A program made the translations under genes and the position numbers. From positions 1 through 64,000 of the forward strand of contig NZ_JACCAS010000002.1 of the NCBI RefSeq assembly GCF_013409255.1: a DNA stretch of 64,000 bases, read 5' to 3'. Under the pieces are notes generated by a model, which saw only the letters and a program-made list of their open reading frames with translations, was not told the origin of the DNA and did no database searches. This DNA comes from Paraburkholderia bryophila. GTDB lineage: Bacteria; Pseudomonadota; Gammaproteobacteria; Burkholderiales; Burkholderiaceae. The stretch's first letter is position 1. Every line of letters begins with the position of its first letter. Of the stretch, positions 34,316 to 44,266 are shown one piece after another.

Positions 34316-35257
34316 ATGCCACTCACCCGCGCCACCCTCCGCCAGTTCGAAGCGTTTCTCGCCATCGTCGATTTGCACAGCATCGGCGCGGCGGCGGAAC
34401 GGCTCGGGCTGACCTCGTCGGCGGTCAGCCAGTTGCTGGCCGAACTGGAAACCGAACTCGGCTTTCGCCTGTTCGACCGCACCACGCGGCGCGTCGATCT
34501 GTCGAGCGCGGGGCAGGACTTTTTATCGTCGGCGGAATCGGTGTTGCGGCACGTGCGCGCCGCCGCCCAAACCGCCGACGACATCCGCAACCGCGCCGCC
34601 GGTATCGTGCGGGTCGGTGCGCCGCTGGTGCTGGCGGCTACAGCGCTGCCCGCCGCCATCGCCGACTACGCGCGCGACAAACCGAAAGTGGTCGTGCGCA
34701 TTTACGACACCGTGGTCGAGCAACTGGTGGAGCGCGTCGAAAGCGGCGACGTGGATCTCGCGATCGGACCCGACCGGCAAAGCGGCACGCGGGTGCGCTG
34801 CGATCCGGCGTTCGCGAGCCCGTGGGTCATGTGGTGCGCACCGACGCATCCGCTGAACGCGCGGCGCAGGGTGCAATGGCAGCATTTGCGCGACGTGCCG
34901 ATCGTCGCCACCGGCCGCGATCACGAGCGCGCGGTCGGGCAGATGCTGGCCAATCTGCCGCCGGAGGCACGCATCATTCCGATGGATGTGGTGGACAACG
35001 TCACCACGGCGTTCGGGCTGGCGTCGCAAGGGCTGGCGGTGACGCTCGCGCCAGCGTATGTCGCGCCGCTCGCGCGCACGTTCGGGCTGGTGATGAAGCG
35101 TATCGTCGATCCGGAAACGATCCGCGAGGTGTGCGTGTATCGCGCCACGGAGCGCGCGTTGTCGCCGCCCGCCGATGGTTTCGCGGATTTCATCGTGCCT
35201 TGGTTGAAACGTTGGGACCGTGAGACGCAAGCGGAAGCGCGAGCCAAACGCAGTTGA
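34316..35257 (+). CDS. LysR-family transcriptional regulator
   Basis: A 313-residue LysR protein. The N-terminal HTH reads ATLRQFEAFLAIVDLHSIGA and SSAVSQLLAELETELGFRLF, followed by the linker helix and a substrate-binding domain with VRVGAPLVLAATALPAAIADY. It is divergent from tyrB, so it probably controls that operon. Its stop codon directly abuts the stop of the convergent LuxR-type gene. Confidence 0.9.
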   Translation: MPLTRATLRQFEAFLAIVDLHSIGAAAERLGLTSSAVSQLLAELETELGFRLFDRTTRRVDLSSAGQDFLSSAESVLRHVRAAAQTADDIRNRAAGIVRVGAPLVLAATALPAAIADYARDKPKVVVRIYDTVVEQLVERVESGDVDLAIGPDRQSGTRVRCDPAFASPWVMWCAPTHPLNARRRVQWQHLRDVPIVATGRDHERAVGQMLANLPPEARIIPMDVVDNVTTAFGLASQGLAVTLAPAYVAPLARTFGLVMKRIVDPETIREVCVYRATERALSPPADGFADFIVPWLKRWDRETQAEARAKRS

Positions 35258-36076
35258 TTACAGACGCTCAGGTAGCAGACACAGCGCAAACAACTGCCGC
35301 TGACTCGAAATGCCGAGCCGCGCATACGCACGCTTCTGGTACGTGATCACGCTGGCCGGTTTGATGCCCATTTGCAGCGCGATCTCCGCAGCGGTGGCGC
35401 CTTCGAGCGTGCCGCGCAACACATCCAGTTCACGCGACGTCAGCGCCGGGCACACGCGCCGCACGCGTGCGAGCATCGCGGCCGCTGAACCTTGCTGATG
35501 CTGGCCGTTCAGCGCGTAATGGCTTTTCGCCGCGTGCGCGAAAAGCGGCGCAACGCGTTCTACCTGCTCCAGTTCGCCCGGCTGAAACACGCCATAAGCG
35601 CTATCGCGATACAGATTGATCGACAGCCACACGTGTTCCATCGGTTGCACGAGCAACGATAAGCGGTCGGACACGTTCGGCTGCGCGTAGCAGGCGGCCC
35701 GATAGGCTTCGTTTTCGATCTCGGCGCTTTGTTGCTGATGCAGCACGAGCGCGTCGCGCGAATGCCGGTCCGGCGAGCGTTCGATGATGGTGCGATTGCC
35801 GTCCAGCGCGTAGAAATGCGTAGCGTAGCGATCCGCGACATCGCGCAGAAAGCGCCCCCCGCGATGATCCGCCGCCGACACGGTGCGCGGTTTGGCGTCG
35901 AATTCGTAGGCGAACACGGTGCACTGCGAAACCGGCAGCGTATCGCCGACGATCTTCAGCATGCTGGCGGCGAGCGCATCCGGGTCGGCTTGCGAGATCG
36001 CCATGACGAGATCGGTTGCACGCAACGTGCTGAGTTGTCCGCTTCCGTGCGGTGCGGCGAGGCGCCAGGAACGCAT
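35258..36076 (-). CDS. LuxR-family transcriptional regulator
   Basis: A 272-residue protein. The C-terminal HTH is clear: CPALTSRELDVLRGTLEGAT, AAEIALQMGIKPASVITYQK and AYARLGISSQRQLFALC. The N-terminal 190 residues look like a sensor domain of the autoinducer/PAS type but match no named ligand site. The frame extends to 36151, but the ATG at 36076 gives a compact start MRSWRLAAPHGSG. It is convergent and directly adjacent to the LysR gene, with no gap. Confidence 0.85.
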   Translation of the reverse strand: MRSWRLAAPHGSGQLSTLRATDLVMAISQADPDALAASMLKIVGDTLPVSQCTVFAYEFDAKPRTVSAADHRGGRFLRDVADRYATHFYALDGNRTIIERSPDRHSRDALVLHQQQSAEIENEAYRAACYAQPNVSDRLSLLVQPMEHVWLSINLYRDSAYGVFQPGELEQVERVAPLFAHAAKSHYALNGQHQQGSAAAMLARVRRVCPALTSRELDVLRGTLEGATAAEIALQMGIKPASVITYQKRAYARLGISSQRQLFALCLLPERL

Positions 36077-36178
36077 GATGAGATTCGGCTCGTGCGGCGT
36101 AGACAGGGATCCGGCAAGCGTAGCACAGCGGCTATCGGCGCGGCCTTTCACCGTGAAGGCGGCAGCAGCAGCCCGAGC

Positions 36179-37069
36179 CTAAAGCTGCCACAGCTTGACC
36201 GCCAGAAAATCCACCAGCAAGCGCGTTCTCTGCGGCAGGCGCCGCGTTTTCACCCACATCGCGTGCAGCGGCAGCGGCGCAAGCTGGAAATCCGGCAATA
36301 GCACTTCCACGCTGCCCGCCTCGACCCACTCCTGAATCTGCCAGTAGGCGGCCACGCCAATACCCATCCCGCCGAGCACGCCAGCGTTCACCGCCGCGAC
36401 CTGATTGCTGTCGAAGCGGCCCGACACGGTCACCGCGATCTCGTCGCCTCCTGGCGCGCTGAGGAGCCAGCGTCCCGGATGCGGCCCGCCGGTTCGCACC
36501 ACGCATTCATGTTTGAGCAGGTCGCGCGGATGAGCCGGCCGGCCGTGCTCCGCGAGATACGCGGGCGCGGCGAACACCACGCGCCGCAGCGTGCCGATCC
36601 GCCGCGCGATCAGACGCGAATCCGGCGTTTCGCCGATCCGGATCGTCACGTCCGCGCCGGTCTCGGCGGGATCGCGATAGTCGTCGCTCAGATCCAGCGA
36701 CAACGTCAGTTGCCGATGACGCTGCAAAAACTCCGCCGCGAGCGGCGCGATGAATTTCGGGCCGAACAGCGTGGGCGCGTTGACGTGCAGCCGGCCGCTG
36801 AGCTGGTGCGCTTCTTCGGCCAGCTCGGTGCGCGCCAGCTCCAGTTCGCTCAGCGCGCCTTTGACGCGTTCGTAAAAGCGCATGCCCGCCGCACTCGGCT
36901 GCGAGGTGCGGGTGGTGCGCACGATCAGCGTCGAGCCGTGCGCGCGTTCGAGCATTTGCAGCGAGCGGCTCACGGCCTGCAATGAGCGGCCGAGCCGACG
37001 GGCGGCGCTCGTCAAACTGCCTTCTTCGACGATCGCCACCAGGGTTTCCAGATCGCGCAGTGCGTCCAT
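36179..37069 (-). CDS. LysR-family transcriptional regulator
   Basis: A 296-residue LysR protein: HTH DLETLVAIVEEGSLTSAARR and QAVSRSLQMLERAHGSTLIV, then the ligand domain with LHVNAPTLFGPKFIAPLAAE. It lies 107 bp from and divergent to the MFS exporter gene, so it probably controls that gene. Confidence 0.9.
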   Translation of the reverse strand: MDALRDLETLVAIVEEGSLTSAARRLGRSLQAVSRSLQMLERAHGSTLIVRTTRTSQPSAAGMRFYERVKGALSELELARTELAEEAHQLSGRLHVNAPTLFGPKFIAPLAAEFLQRHRQLTLSLDLSDDYRDPAETGADVTIRIGETPDSRLIARRIGTLRRVVFAAPAYLAEHGRPAHPRDLLKHECVVRTGGPHPGRWLLSAPGGDEIAVTVSGRFDSNQVAAVNAGVLGGMGIGVAAYWQIQEWVEAGSVEVLLPDFQLAPLPLHAMWVKTRRLPQRTRLLVDFLAVKLWQL

Positions 37070-37176
37070 GGTCGATTCTCCCGATTATCGTGAGGATGTA
37101 TCCCGCTTGGTGCGAATTGTGTTTGCCGGACGTGAGAGTAGCATCCTCTGCACCTTCCCTTGCTGCGAGACCGACT

Positions 37177-38421
37177 ATGGATTCATCCGCGATCGAATGC
37201 CAGCCCGCGCGCCCGGCTCAGACCCAAAGCCGTACCGCCGTGCCGCCGGAACAGAGCGTGCCCACCGCCCGCTTCGCCGCGATGGTCGCGGTCGCCGTGT
37301 TGCCGCTCTACGCATCGCAGACGCTGATCGGTCCGCTGGACGCGTCGTTGCATCTCGGCGCGTGGACCACGCTCGTCACCGCGTTGACGCTGCTCGGGTA
37401 CGCCGTGGGGCTCGTCGGCCTGGTGCCGCTGATCGACCGGCTGCCCAATCGGCCGTTGATCGCCGCGACCTTGCTCGCGCAGATCGCCTGTCTCGCGCTG
37501 GCCGCCGTCGCGCCGTTCGCGCCGGTGTTTCTGGCGGCGTCGTTCGCGGTCGGCGTAACGTCGAGTGTGGTGCAGATGCTGGTGCCTGCAGCCGCTTCGC
37601 TGGCGCCGCCGGCTTCGCGCGGCAAGGTGGTCGGCAATGTGATGAGCGGCCTGATGCTCGGCATTCTGTTGTCGCGGCCGCTGGCCAGTCTGATCGGCGG
37701 CGTGGCAGGTTGGCGCGCTTTCTTCGCGGCCGATTCGCTGGTGCTCGCCGCCGTCGCACTGGCCGTGGTGCCGCGTCTACCGGACGTTCGGCCGGCCGGT
37801 GCGCCGTCGTATGCGACGCTGCTGGCGTCGATGAGACGGTTGATCGCGCAGGAACCGGTGCTGCGCCGACGTGCGCTGTATCAAGGCCTGCTGATGGCCG
37901 GCTTCAACGTGTTCTGGAGTAGCGTCGCGATCGTCTTGACGCATGCTCCGCTCGGACTCGGCAGCAACGCGGTCGCGCTGTTCGCGCTGGCGGGTGGCGG
38001 CAGCGTGTTCATCGCGCCGCTGGCGGGCCGCGCCGGCGATCGCGGCTGGTCGAGGCGCGCCACGCTCGTCGCGCATCTGGTCGCGATGACGGCGGCGGTG
38101 CTGGCGGCATTCGCGTTGATGCCGGGCGTGTCGCGCGGTGGGTCGATTGCGATGCTGGCTATTGCGGCGTTCTTTATCGACGGTGGCGTGATCGCCGATC
38201 AGGCGCTCGGTCGGCGCGCGATCAATCTGCTCGCGCCGGAATCGCGCGGGCGTGTCAACGGGCTGTTTACGGGGCTGTTTTTTATCGGCAGCGCGATCGG
38301 TGCGACGATCGCCGGGCCAGCGCTCGCGCATTGGGGCTGGCCGGGAGTGTGCATGGTCGCGTTGGGGTTCTTCGGCGCGGCGATGGGCTTGCATCTGCGC
38401 GATGGGTTGCGGGGGGCGTGA
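37177..38421 (+). CDS. MFS transporter
   Basis: A 414-residue major facilitator with twelve hydrophobic segments. Motifs such as LVGLVPLIDRLPNRPLIAAT (loop 2-3) and PPASRGKVVGNVMSGLMLGI fit drug/sugar exporter branches; the C-terminal half has GLFTGLFFIGSAIGATIAGP. The ATG at 37177 is preferred over the long upstream frame because that frame runs through the LysR promoter region. A divergent LysR gene probably regulates it. Substrate unknown. Confidence 0.88.
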   Translation: MDSSAIECQPARPAQTQSRTAVPPEQSVPTARFAAMVAVAVLPLYASQTLIGPLDASLHLGAWTTLVTALTLLGYAVGLVGLVPLIDRLPNRPLIAATLLAQIACLALAAVAPFAPVFLAASFAVGVTSSVVQMLVPAAASLAPPASRGKVVGNVMSGLMLGILLSRPLASLIGGVAGWRAFFAADSLVLAAVALAVVPRLPDVRPAGAPSYATLLASMRRLIAQEPVLRRRALYQGLLMAGFNVFWSSVAIVLTHAPLGLGSNAVALFALAGGGSVFIAPLAGRAGDRGWSRRATLVAHLVAMTAAVLAAFALMPGVSRGGSIAMLAIAAFFIDGGVIADQALGRRAINLLAPESRGRVNGLFTGLFFIGSAIGATIAGPALAHWGWPGVCMVALGFFGAAMGLHLRDGLRGA

Positions 38422-38588
38422 TTGGGTTCGCGCAGCGGGAGGTGGCCGAGTCTGCGATTTACCCGCTCGAAATGGGCTTTATGCCCATGCTAGACTCGGC
38501 TCGTCGTAGAAAGACCCGACGCCGTAGAAAGTCCCGATCTACCGATCCGATCACACGTAGCACATCAAGCAAAACTGTCGGCTCAATC

Positions 38589-39248
38589 GTGAATCCTGTT
38601 ACTTCGTCCCCGGATGCAGCACTCGTGTCGTCGCTGCTCACGCGAATCGACGCCATGGAGCGTCACTGGCAGCCCGATCCCGCCACCGTACGCGATCTCG
38701 AGACGCTGATCGAACGACTACGTTCGGACGACGCGGTATGCACGCGGCTAAGTGCGCTGCTGCACGATTCACTGGCCAATCCTCACGCCCACACTGTCGG
38801 CATGATGCGCGGATTGTTGCTCGCCGTGCATGCGTATCGTCCCGCTTCCGTAGAGAGCGACCGGTATTCGGGCGCCATCGAGCCCGGCTTGACCGCACAG
38901 GAGCGGCAACGCGTTCTCGACCATATCCATGCTCACCTGGACACCGGCATGTCGGTCGCCGAGCTGGCGGCGGCATCAGGCGTCGCGCCCGCCCAGTTCT
39001 CGCGCGCACTCAAACGGACGACCGGACTCTCCGTGCGGCGTTGGCTACTGCTGCAGCGTGTTGAACGCGTCAAACATCTGCTCGCGCTTGGCGAATTGAA
39101 GCTCGACCAGATCGCGATCGCGTGCGGCTTCTCCAGTCAGAGTCATCTGAACAAGGCTTTCGTACAACTGGCCGGCACGACGCCTCGCAACTGGCGCCTC
39201 CTGCGGTGTGGTTCGGCGCGTCCGCGCACACCGAACAGGAAGAACTGA
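38589..39248 (+). CDS. AraC-family transcriptional regulator
   Basis: About 219 residues. The C-terminal AraC double HTH is clear: MSVAELAAASGVAPAQFSRAL and KLDQIAIACGFSSQSHLNKAF, with RVLDHIHAHLDTG before it. The N-terminal part is short (ALVSSLLTRIDAMERHW) and no ligand domain is recognised. The start is uncertain: the frame is open from 38331; the GTG at 38589 is chosen because upstream residues are arginine-rich and unlike the family, but no strong ribosome site is seen. Confidence 0.75.
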   Translation: MNPVTSSPDAALVSSLLTRIDAMERHWQPDPATVRDLETLIERLRSDDAVCTRLSALLHDSLANPHAHTVGMMRGLLLAVHAYRPASVESDRYSGAIEPGLTAQERQRVLDHIHAHLDTGMSVAELAAASGVAPAQFSRALKRTTGLSVRRWLLLQRVERVKHLLALGELKLDQIAIACGFSSQSHLNKAFVQLAGTTPRNWRLLRCGSARPRTPNRKN

Positions 39249-39348
39249 GCCGCGCACTACCGATCGGCAGACACGCCGCCAAAGCGCTATGTCGGGTAAA
39301 GTATCGCCGCCCCGCACGCGCGGAGCGCGCCTCATTGAGAAACGAGTC

Positions 39349-40254
39349 ATGACTGAAGGTTACGGGCACCACGCCGCCGAATATTTCGGTCTTCCCCCCG
39401 CGCCCGCCCTGAGAAGTTCGATACTGGATACGCCGGACGTCACGATCACGCGCATCGTCGCCGAGGCAGGCGCCGTGAATCTGACCGATCCCATTCCCAG
39501 CGAAAACGCGTTTGTCCTGTGCCTTCAGTTTCAGGACGTAGCGACGCATGAACTCTGGTTCGACGGCAGGCCTGAGCCGGTCCCCGCTTATCGGCGCGGC
39601 GACATCTCGGTTGTCGATCTTGCCGCGCGGCCCACAGCCTTTCTGCCAACCGCATTCGATACGCTGCAGTTCTATCTGCCCGAGAGCTCGTTGCGCAGAA
39701 TCGCCGACGCGGAAGACTCGCCAGTCATTCGTGAGCTGGCCATCCCGCACGGCACACAGGATACTGTGGTCCAGTCGATCGGCGCCCTTCTGCTGCCCGC
39801 GCTCGCCACACCCGATACGCCGCGCCTGTTCGTCGACGGGCTCATGCTCGCGCTTCACAGTCACCTCGCGCAGACATACGGACAGGTCCGTCTCGTGGAT
39901 GCCCGCAAAACCGGCGGCCTCGCGCCCTGGCAGGAACAACTCGCCAAGGCCATGATCGACGAGGCGCTTGAAGGGGGTCTGTCCATTTTCGATCTCGCGA
40001 CCGCATGCGATGTTTCGCCGGCTTATTTTTGCCGTGCGTTCAAAACGTCGACCGGAACCACGCCTCACCGGTGGCTGACGCAAAGGCGCATCGAGGCGGC
40101 TAAGGCTTTACTCACGCATACGACGCAGTCACTGTCGCACATCGCCCTGGCGTGCGGTTTCACCGATCATAGCCACTTCAACCGCATATTTTTTCGCGCG
40201 ACAGGCTCGGCGCCTGGCTCATGGCGCAAGTCCATCAAAGGCCAAACGGGCTAG
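39349..40254 (+). CDS. AraC-family transcriptional regulator
   Basis: A 301-residue regulator. The N-terminal cupin-like half has NAFVLCLQFQDVATHELW; the C-terminal HTH pair reads GLSIFDLATACDVSPAYFCRAF and SLSHIALACGFTDHSHFNRIF. The ATG at 39349 follows GAGAAACGAGTC; an ATG at 39289 is also in frame. It follows another AraC gene with a 100-bp gap. Targets unknown. Confidence 0.85.
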   Translation: MTEGYGHHAAEYFGLPPAPALRSSILDTPDVTITRIVAEAGAVNLTDPIPSENAFVLCLQFQDVATHELWFDGRPEPVPAYRRGDISVVDLAARPTAFLPTAFDTLQFYLPESSLRRIADAEDSPVIRELAIPHGTQDTVVQSIGALLLPALATPDTPRLFVDGLMLALHSHLAQTYGQVRLVDARKTGGLAPWQEQLAKAMIDEALEGGLSIFDLATACDVSPAYFCRAFKTSTGTTPHRWLTQRRIEAAKALLTHTTQSLSHIALACGFTDHSHFNRIFFRATGSAPGSWRKSIKGQTG

Positions 40255-40590
40255 CCGCCCGTTAAGCGGCGCTTCTGCGACACGCGCTTCCGGCGCGGGC
40301 CGATCTCTGAACGGAGTCGGCCGTTCTCTACAACGATCTTCCGAGTTTCGAATCAGGCCGGGACGAACAACGTCAGCGCCTCGCGCGTTCGCGTTCTTAC
40401 AAAACGGGTCAATGCCGTACAAGAGAAGACGGTTTCGTTTTGATATGGTCCGCCCACGGCAGTCATTTTTACGCAACGCCTCTCTGGGAGAGGCGAGAAG
40501 CACTCGGCCAGTCGCGCACGCCGTTTCGCCGCCGTGCTGACTGCCGTGCTGACAGCCGTGCTGAAATTCACATCGAAGTCGGACCATCCC
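40255..40590. other. Intergenic 336 bp before the winged-helix/NB-ARC regulator
   Basis: No supported gene. It holds a hairpin CCTCTC/GAGAGG around 40480-40496 and three tandem copies of an 11-bp unit GCCGTGCTGAC at about 40531-40564, just before the start of the regulator gene. Confidence 0.5.
40531..40564. repeat. Tandem repeat, 11-bp unit, three copies
   Basis: GCCGTGCTGAC repeated three times with one variation, about 27 bp before the ATG at 40591. Confidence 0.65.
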
Positions 40591-42354
40591 ATGATCGAGT
40601 TGGAGCGCCTGCAGATCGATCCTATCGGACGCACCGTACTGCATGAGGGCAAGCTGTTGCAGGTCGGTTCCCGTGCCTTCGATATTCTCCTCACGCTTGC
40701 GTCGTCGGCTGGACGGCTTGTTTCGAAAGACGAGTTGATGCGTGCCGTCTGGCAGGATTCCGTCGTACAGGAAAACAACCTCCAGGTGCATCTGTCGACC
40801 TTGCGTAAAGCGTTGGGCGGGGACCGCCGCCTGATCGTCACGATCCCCGGGCGCGGTTACCAGTTGCTCATGCGCCCCGTCACGGTAGAAGCCCCCGCGA
40901 ACGTATCGCCACGTCGGGTCGACCGCAGCGTGCCGTCGCCTGAAAGCAGCGTGACTGGCCGCGACGCGATCGTTCAGCGGCTTCGCAGGCTGCTCGAAGA
41001 AACGAAGGTGTTGACGTTGGCCGGCGCCGGCGGCATCGGCAAGACCACGCTGGCCATCGAAGTGGCACGACAGGCCGCAGCCGACTATGCCGATGGCGTG
41101 TGTTTCTCCGAACTCGCAGCGGCTACGACCGATGAAGCGGTTCTGTCCGAGATCGCTCAAGCGTGTGGGCTGCGCCCGGCCGATATCGCAATCGATATAC
41201 CGCGCCTCGCCGCCGCGCTCTCCGGCAAGCGGATGCTTCTTGTGCTGGATAACGCGGAGCATGTGATTGAAATCGTCTCGCGGATCGTCGATACCGTTGT
41301 GGCGCAAAACGACCTGCTACGTGTGCTTGTGACGAGCCGTGAACCGCTTCGCGTGATGCCGGAGAAGGTGTACAGGGTCGAGCCGCTCGAGGTGCCCGCC
41401 GCGGACGCGACCGATGACGAGATTCTGCGGTGTTCGGCGGTCAGCCTCTTTCTGGGTCGCGTCAATCTGATGCAACTCGAAATAGGCGCGAGCCGTGTTG
41501 AGCTCCGCCTGATCGCCGAAATCTGCCGTCGGCTGGACGGCATTCCTTTAGCAATCGAACTGGCGGCGGCCAGCGTTTCCGCCCTCGGTCTGGACGGCGT
41601 ACTTAGCCATCTGAACGACCGCATGGAACTGCTGACCGGTGGCTACCGGAACGCCCTGCCGCGCCATCAAACGCTACGCGCAACCTTCGACTGGAGCTTC
41701 TCGATACTCGGTCATGGCAATCGGCTTCTGTTCAGACGGCTCGCCGCATTCAGCGGCACCTTTACGTTGAATGCCCTGTGCGCGGTGGTGTGTGGCGACG
41801 ATTACCCGGCGGCCGACGCGATCAACGGCATTTGCGATCTGGTGGCGAAATCGCTAGTCAATCTCGAGTCCGACGGACGCGTGATCCGGTATCGGCTTTC
41901 CGAATCCGCGCGCGCCTACGCGCTGGAAAAACTGGCGGCCGAGGCCGAGCGCAAGCTGATGGCGAAACGCCTTGCGAGCTACCTGTCGCGCTCGCGGCCG
42001 GCGCGTGCCATCGGCAACGTTGCTCCCGATACAGACGCAGACGCCGAATCTCAACAATGGCTGGATGAGGCGCGCAGCGTTTTCGACTGGGCGTTCTCCC
42101 AACGCGGCGATGTACAGACCGGGGTTGAACTCGCGCCCAGTCTCGCGGAAACGCTGCTCGATGCCGGTCTGGTTCACGAATGTTGCGCGCGCGTCAGCCA
42201 GGTTATCGACGCGCTGGAAGCACTGCCGCCGGCCTCGGTCGACCCGGCCACCGAACGGCGGGTGCGTGCCGTTCTCGCCTCGGCATTGCCCTACGCGTGC
42301 GGTGGGACGTTTAGCCGACGCGATAGAGCGTTTCCTGCGCCCGATCTGTTATGA
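40591..42354 (+). CDS. Winged-helix (OmpR/PhoB-type) regulator with NB-ARC-like ATPase domain, truncated
   Basis: A 587-residue protein. Residues 1-95 form an OmpR-type DNA-binding winged helix (LLQVGSRAFDILLTLAS, NNLQVHLSTLRKALGGD, IVTIPGRGYQLL). Then comes an NTPase with Walker A GAGGIGKTTLAIEVA, Walker B RMLLVLDNAEHV and a VLVTSREPLR sensor motif, then the GLPL-like DGIPLAIELAA. Family members are usually near 900 residues with C-terminal TPR or helical repeats; here sequence resemblance ends near residue 570 (ASALPYACGG) and the tail is unlike the family. The gene looks 3'-truncated, followed by debris. Confidence 0.82.
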   Translation: MIELERLQIDPIGRTVLHEGKLLQVGSRAFDILLTLASSAGRLVSKDELMRAVWQDSVVQENNLQVHLSTLRKALGGDRRLIVTIPGRGYQLLMRPVTVEAPANVSPRRVDRSVPSPESSVTGRDAIVQRLRRLLEETKVLTLAGAGGIGKTTLAIEVARQAAADYADGVCFSELAAATTDEAVLSEIAQACGLRPADIAIDIPRLAAALSGKRMLLVLDNAEHVIEIVSRIVDTVVAQNDLLRVLVTSREPLRVMPEKVYRVEPLEVPAADATDDEILRCSAVSLFLGRVNLMQLEIGASRVELRLIAEICRRLDGIPLAIELAAASVSALGLDGVLSHLNDRMELLTGGYRNALPRHQTLRATFDWSFSILGHGNRLLFRRLAAFSGTFTLNALCAVVCGDDYPAADAINGICDLVAKSLVNLESDGRVIRYRLSESARAYALEKLAAEAERKLMAKRLASYLSRSRPARAIGNVAPDTDADAESQQWLDEARSVFDWAFSQRGDVQTGVELAPSLAETLLDAGLVHECCARVSQVIDALEALPPASVDPATERRVRAVLASALPYACGGTFSRRDRAFPAPDLL

Positions 42355-42715
42355 GAACCTGCCCTTGGCGCTTCTGCCGCCGGCGTTGCAGGATGAGAAT
42401 CCGCTGTCGCTCCGGCATGTGATTGATGGCAAGCTTAAGCGCGAGTAGAACGAGCGCGCCTTCCACCGCGATCGTTCAACCGTTTCCCCATGCGTGCGGG
42501 CTCGCGCTTCTCGCCGTCGCGCCGTCGCGCCGTTTATCTCCGCAACATCCGGATGGACGTGGTACCCCGATTCTCGCTATCCTTTGCCACCGCCGGACTT
42601 CTGGCAACAGGCGCATTCGAACGCCCCCGTATTCGCGATTGCGGGTGCCGTTTCAGGGCTGACGTACTGGCTTGCTGCCGGTCGGCAATAGCGTGATGTC
42701 CCCTCCGAAAGATAA
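42355..42715 (+). pseudogene. Coding debris after the NB-ARC regulator
   Basis: 361 bp without a proper start. Two gene-like tails are visible: one ending LALLPPALQDENPLSLRHV then IDGKLKRE at 42448, and one ending in a membrane-type tail APVFAIAGAVSGLTYWLAAG at 42691. They look like C-terminal scraps of other genes left by past rearrangement; neither could be identified. Confidence 0.4.
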
Positions 42716-44266
42716 ATGAAAACAACGCATCCATTCCGCGGCAAGACTTCACTGCCACGTATCTGCGCAGCGAAAGCATTCGTCGTTATCGCCTGCATGA
42801 TGGGCACGGTTACAGCGGAGGCAAATACGACATCGGCGCCGTCGTATGTACCGGCGCAGAGCATTCCCTGCACCTATGCGCTGTCTATCGACGATCTGAA
42901 ATCCGCGGGTTCGACTGTGGAACACGCACCTCGTCCGGACGTCGCGGTTCGGGTATCGATCGATGAGCGCGGACAGATCAGCGATGCGGTAGTGGAACAG
43001 TCGTCGGGCAATGCCGCCTTCGACAATCTCGCCCTGCAGGCATCCCGGCGAGCACAGTGCCGACCTTTTCCCGGTATGGACGGCAAGCCGGTCGCGGTTG
43101 AAACGAACTTCATCTTCAATCTGCCGCAGTCGAACGCCAACGCAACGCGCGCCGCCCCGAACCTGGCGGCGGCCGCACTCAATCCGGGCGCCGCGGGTGG
43201 CCGCCCTGTACCGTCTTTTCCCATGAGCGCGCCCCCGCCTGCGCTTCTGGCCGCGGCCCTCCCGTTTGAATTCAGCAAGCCGCTCGATACCAGCACGCTG
43301 GCCAGGTTCGGCATCACGTCCGGCTCGTCCAAGGCGAAACTCTTCGACGACTGGGCCAAAAAACTCGCGGCTGATCCGGACATCAAGAACTACTTCACGT
43401 CCAATAACAACCCGGCTAACGCGGGCCCGTTTGCGTTGTCGCGTGCGCTTGGCGTGCTGGACGCGATGGCGAGAATCTCGCGGGACGACCGTGAACGGCT
43501 GGCGCGTTTCACGACACAGGCGCTGGACAACGCGCCGCCGGATTGCGGCGGCCTCAAGAATCTGCAAATGATCTCGTCGCGCTACCTGTCAATGAGCACC
43601 GAGAGCGACGCAGAGCTTCAAGCTCAGCTGGATACGATCTACGACCTGCTCAAGCAAGCCACCCAGAGCACGCCGCTGCCACAGATCACGCCCGGCCAGC
43701 GGTTGCAAGGTCAACTGGCACTCTCGGCGTCCATTTCGGAGGCGCTGAAACGCGATCCCGACGAGACGGAAGATCTCGGCCTTCTGATGAGCGGCAAACA
43801 GGCGGAGCTTTCGCCTGCCGCGTGGTGCAAAGCCACGCGTTTATACCGGCATGCTTTCGACAAAACGCCGCAACCGGCGCGCGACTGGGTCACGCTTTCG
43901 GAGTTGGAAACCCAGCGACGTTCCGCCGCTGTCCTGCTGACGACGCTGAACAATCTCAACGCGATGGCGCAGGCCGCCCGACAGCCCGTCGCTGCGCCTC
44001 CGGTGTTCGACTATCCGGAGATGCTGCGGCGACGCATCCGTCCCAACATCGTCTGGGATGGCAAGGCGAGCCGACTCGAAACGGTGGTCGAGGTCCATTG
44101 CGCTCCTTCAGGCAACCTGGAGTCGGTGAAAATTGTCCGTTCGAGCGGCGACCCGGCGTGGGACCGGGCAGCACTTGAAGCGGTCAAGCGGTCCGATCCC
44201 ATGCCGCTGGACGAAAGCGGTCAAGCGCCCCGGTCGTTCAAGATAACGCTGAGACCCGGCGTGTGA
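42716..44266 (+). CDS. TonB-domain protein (two TonB_C-type modules), probably periplasmic
   Basis: A 516-residue protein with an N-terminal hydrophobic stretch AFVVIACMMGTVTAEA that may be a signal peptide or anchor. Two TonB C-terminal-type modules are visible: near residues 50-135 (VAVRVSIDERGQISDAVVEQ, FDNLALQASRRAQCRPFPG) and at the C terminus (ETVVEVHCAPSGNLESVKIV, WDRAALEAVKRSDPMPLD). The middle (DDWAKKLAADPDIKNYFTS onward) is helical and unknown. A double TonB_C arrangement is less common than a single module. GAAAGATAA precedes the ATG. Confidence 0.75.
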   Translation: MKTTHPFRGKTSLPRICAAKAFVVIACMMGTVTAEANTTSAPSYVPAQSIPCTYALSIDDLKSAGSTVEHAPRPDVAVRVSIDERGQISDAVVEQSSGNAAFDNLALQASRRAQCRPFPGMDGKPVAVETNFIFNLPQSNANATRAAPNLAAAALNPGAAGGRPVPSFPMSAPPPALLAAALPFEFSKPLDTSTLARFGITSGSSKAKLFDDWAKKLAADPDIKNYFTSNNNPANAGPFALSRALGVLDAMARISRDDRERLARFTTQALDNAPPDCGGLKNLQMISSRYLSMSTESDAELQAQLDTIYDLLKQATQSTPLPQITPGQRLQGQLALSASISEALKRDPDETEDLGLLMSGKQAELSPAAWCKATRLYRHAFDKTPQPARDWVTLSELETQRRSAAVLLTTLNNLNAMAQAARQPVAAPPVFDYPEMLRRRIRPNIVWDGKASRLETVVEVHCAPSGNLESVKIVRSSGDPAWDRAALEAVKRSDPMPLDESGQAPRSFKITLRPGV

